Source: Bacteroidales bacterium
GTDB lineage: Bacteria > Bacteroidota > Bacteroidia > Bacteroidales > WCHB1-69
NCBI GenBank assembly: GCA_017525245.1
Contig: JAFXTE010000063.1
Location: forward strand, 1 to 64,000
DNA: 64,000 bases
Direction of reading: 5' to 3'
The translations under genes and the position numbers were made by a program. This document shows positions 63,101-64,000 of the stretch, one piece after another; the first letter of the stretch is position 1; every line of letters starts with the position of its first letter. The notes beneath the pieces are model-generated. The model was not told the DNA's origin. It worked only from the letters and a program-made list of their open reading frames with translations, and made no database searches.

Positions 63101-64000
63101 TTATCTTTTGACGATTCTAAAGATAGCAGCGCGATGCTCTTCACGGCTCGGATCTGTGATGTTCTGTCTGTTCTGCGGGTCATTGACCGTGTAAGAAGCA
63201 GTTTCAATCTGATCAGGGTTAACACCCTTTTGGATGAAGAGTTTTCTAACATTGTTGGCTCTTCTCTGAGCAAGGTCACGGTTGTGCTGCTCAGAACCTA
63301 AATCACAGGTATAACCTTCAACGATTAACTTAAGCTGAGGATTAGCTTTCAAAATCTCAACAGTTCTGTTAATATTGTCATTATAATCTTTGATTTTCGG
63401 GATATCTTTGTCAAGGTCGAAAAGAATCTTGGTCTTTGACAAAACGTCGCTTAACTCATTGATAGCGGCTTTGTCATCAGGAGTGAGATAATCATCATTG
63501 TTATCCATCTGATCGCAAACAGGAACGATGTAGATGTATTGAGGATCTTGTTTGATGATGATCGGCTCATTGGATTTTTTCTTGAGTTCTTCCAGAATCT
63601 CTTTTTCAAGCTGTTTCTTGGATTTCTCGGCAGGAGTAGCGCAAGCTTTGAAATGGAAACCGGCTTTCAAACCAATTTGGAGAAGATTCCATTTGGTTTT
63701 GTTCTTCTTGATTTCATTATTCTGATAAGCAAGGTCAAGCATATCTGAACCAAGGGTACCTTGGAACATCATTTCGCCTTGATCATTAGAACCAATCAAA
63801 GAAGTTTTCTCCTTAGGAAGAATGTTGAGGAAACCATATTTGCAGTATGCGCCAACATAGAAGTCAACGACTTTATTCAGGGCAAAAACACCGCCGAAAT
63901 CTGCAACAAGGTCAACAGAAGGTCTCATCTTTACATTCTTGCCACGACCAACGTAGCTGGCATCTGGAAAATGGTTATCCATTTTGATTTCACCATTCTC
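63101..64000 (-). CDS. OmpA-family outer membrane protein, C-terminal part
   Basis: At least 299 residues are visible and the 5' end lies beyond the window. The N-terminal half has beta-strand-like stretches (DLVADFGGVFALNKVVDFYVGAYCKYGF). The C-terminal half is the OmpA-like peptidoglycan-binding domain (KILFDLDKDIPKIKDYNDNINRTVEIL, LKLIVEGYTCDLGSEQHNRDLAQRRANNVRKLF). The binding residues Asp and Arg of the motif are present. The protein probably links the outer membrane to the cell wall. Confidence 0.88.
   Translation of the reverse strand, partial: ENGEIKMDNHFPDASYVGRGKNVKMRPSVDLVADFGGVFALNKVVDFYVGAYCKYGFLNILPKEKTSLIGSNDQGEMMFQGTLGSDMLDLAYQNNEIKKNKTKWNLLQIGLKAGFHFKACATPAEKSKKQLEKEILEELKKKSNEPIIIKQDPQYIYIVPVCDQMDNNDDYLTPDDKAAINELSDVLSKTKILFDLDKDIPKIKDYNDNINRTVEILKANPQLKLIVEGYTCDLGSEQHNRDLAQRRANNVRKLFIQKGVNPDQIETASYTVNDPQNRQNITDPSREEHRAAIFRIVKR

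Overview
The window comes from a member of the Bacteroidetes, most likely the order Bacteroidales. The evidence is consistent: most transcription units begin with the Bacteroidetes -7 element TAnnTTTG, often followed by GCCGC; strong Shine-Dalgarno sites are absent; several proteins end in type IX secretion (T9SS) sorting domains; and lineage-typical families occur (DUF4835/PorD, DUF4837, DUF3467, OstA-like, the MGGFF-type PurF homologue, Rpb6-like omega). The DNA is mostly chromosomal core with small accessory patches. I see no prophage, no intact insertion sequence and no CRISPR array.

Layout. 1-2.1 kb: threonine aldolase (cut by the window edge) and hemW diverge from a symmetric promoter pair, followed by a DNA alkyl-transferase. 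2.2-6.1 kb is the accessory patch: a HicAB toxin-antitoxin pair, a secreted GH20 hexosaminidase, an MNT/HEPN pair and two decayed genes, one of them a RhuM-type remnant. 6.1-15.1 kb: RluA-type pseudouridine synthase, nitroreductase lipoprotein, glyA, an ECF sigma factor with a membrane partner carrying a gliding/T9SS-type C-terminal domain, a FISUMP-like lipoprotein, DUF4837, dprA and a membrane coiled-coil protein with exact 21-bp repeats. 15.3-27.3 kb: PBP1A, then a co-directional run bamD-rpoZ-coaBC-DUF4835-recN-OMP-xseB-methyltransferase-trmD-O-antigen ligase-esterase. 27.4-38.6 kb: a 966-residue T9SS surface protein, a coiled-coil nuclease-like protein, tRNA-Pro(CGG), a MORN-like lipoprotein, an OstA-like protein, uvrC, a T9SS-sorted M14 peptidase and a DUF4328 membrane protein. 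38.6-51.4 kb: glycosyltransferase and recJ, dnaA, an NDP-sugar transferase, pcm, a PurF homologue without its N-terminal cysteine, murG, creD with its small regulator operon, and DUF3467. 51.5-62.9 kb is the classic secE-nusG-rplK-rplA-rplJ-rplL-rpoB-rpoC operon on the minus strand. The window ends inside an OmpA-family gene.

How it works together: much of the content serves the cell envelope (PBP1A, MurG, BamD, OstA-like, O-antigen ligase, CreD, OmpA, T9SS cargo) and information processing (DnaA, RecJ, RecN, UvrC, DprA, RNA polymerase, ribosomal proteins).

The most unusual material lies between and inside genes. One family of roughly 28-bp palindromes has constant arms GTAGAGAC/GTCTCTAC and exchangeable cores; one copy sits in frame inside a T9SS sorting domain. 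Several families of degenerate 7-11-base word repeats lie immediately 3' of stop codons. A separate element of about 77 bp occurs twice in opposite orientation.
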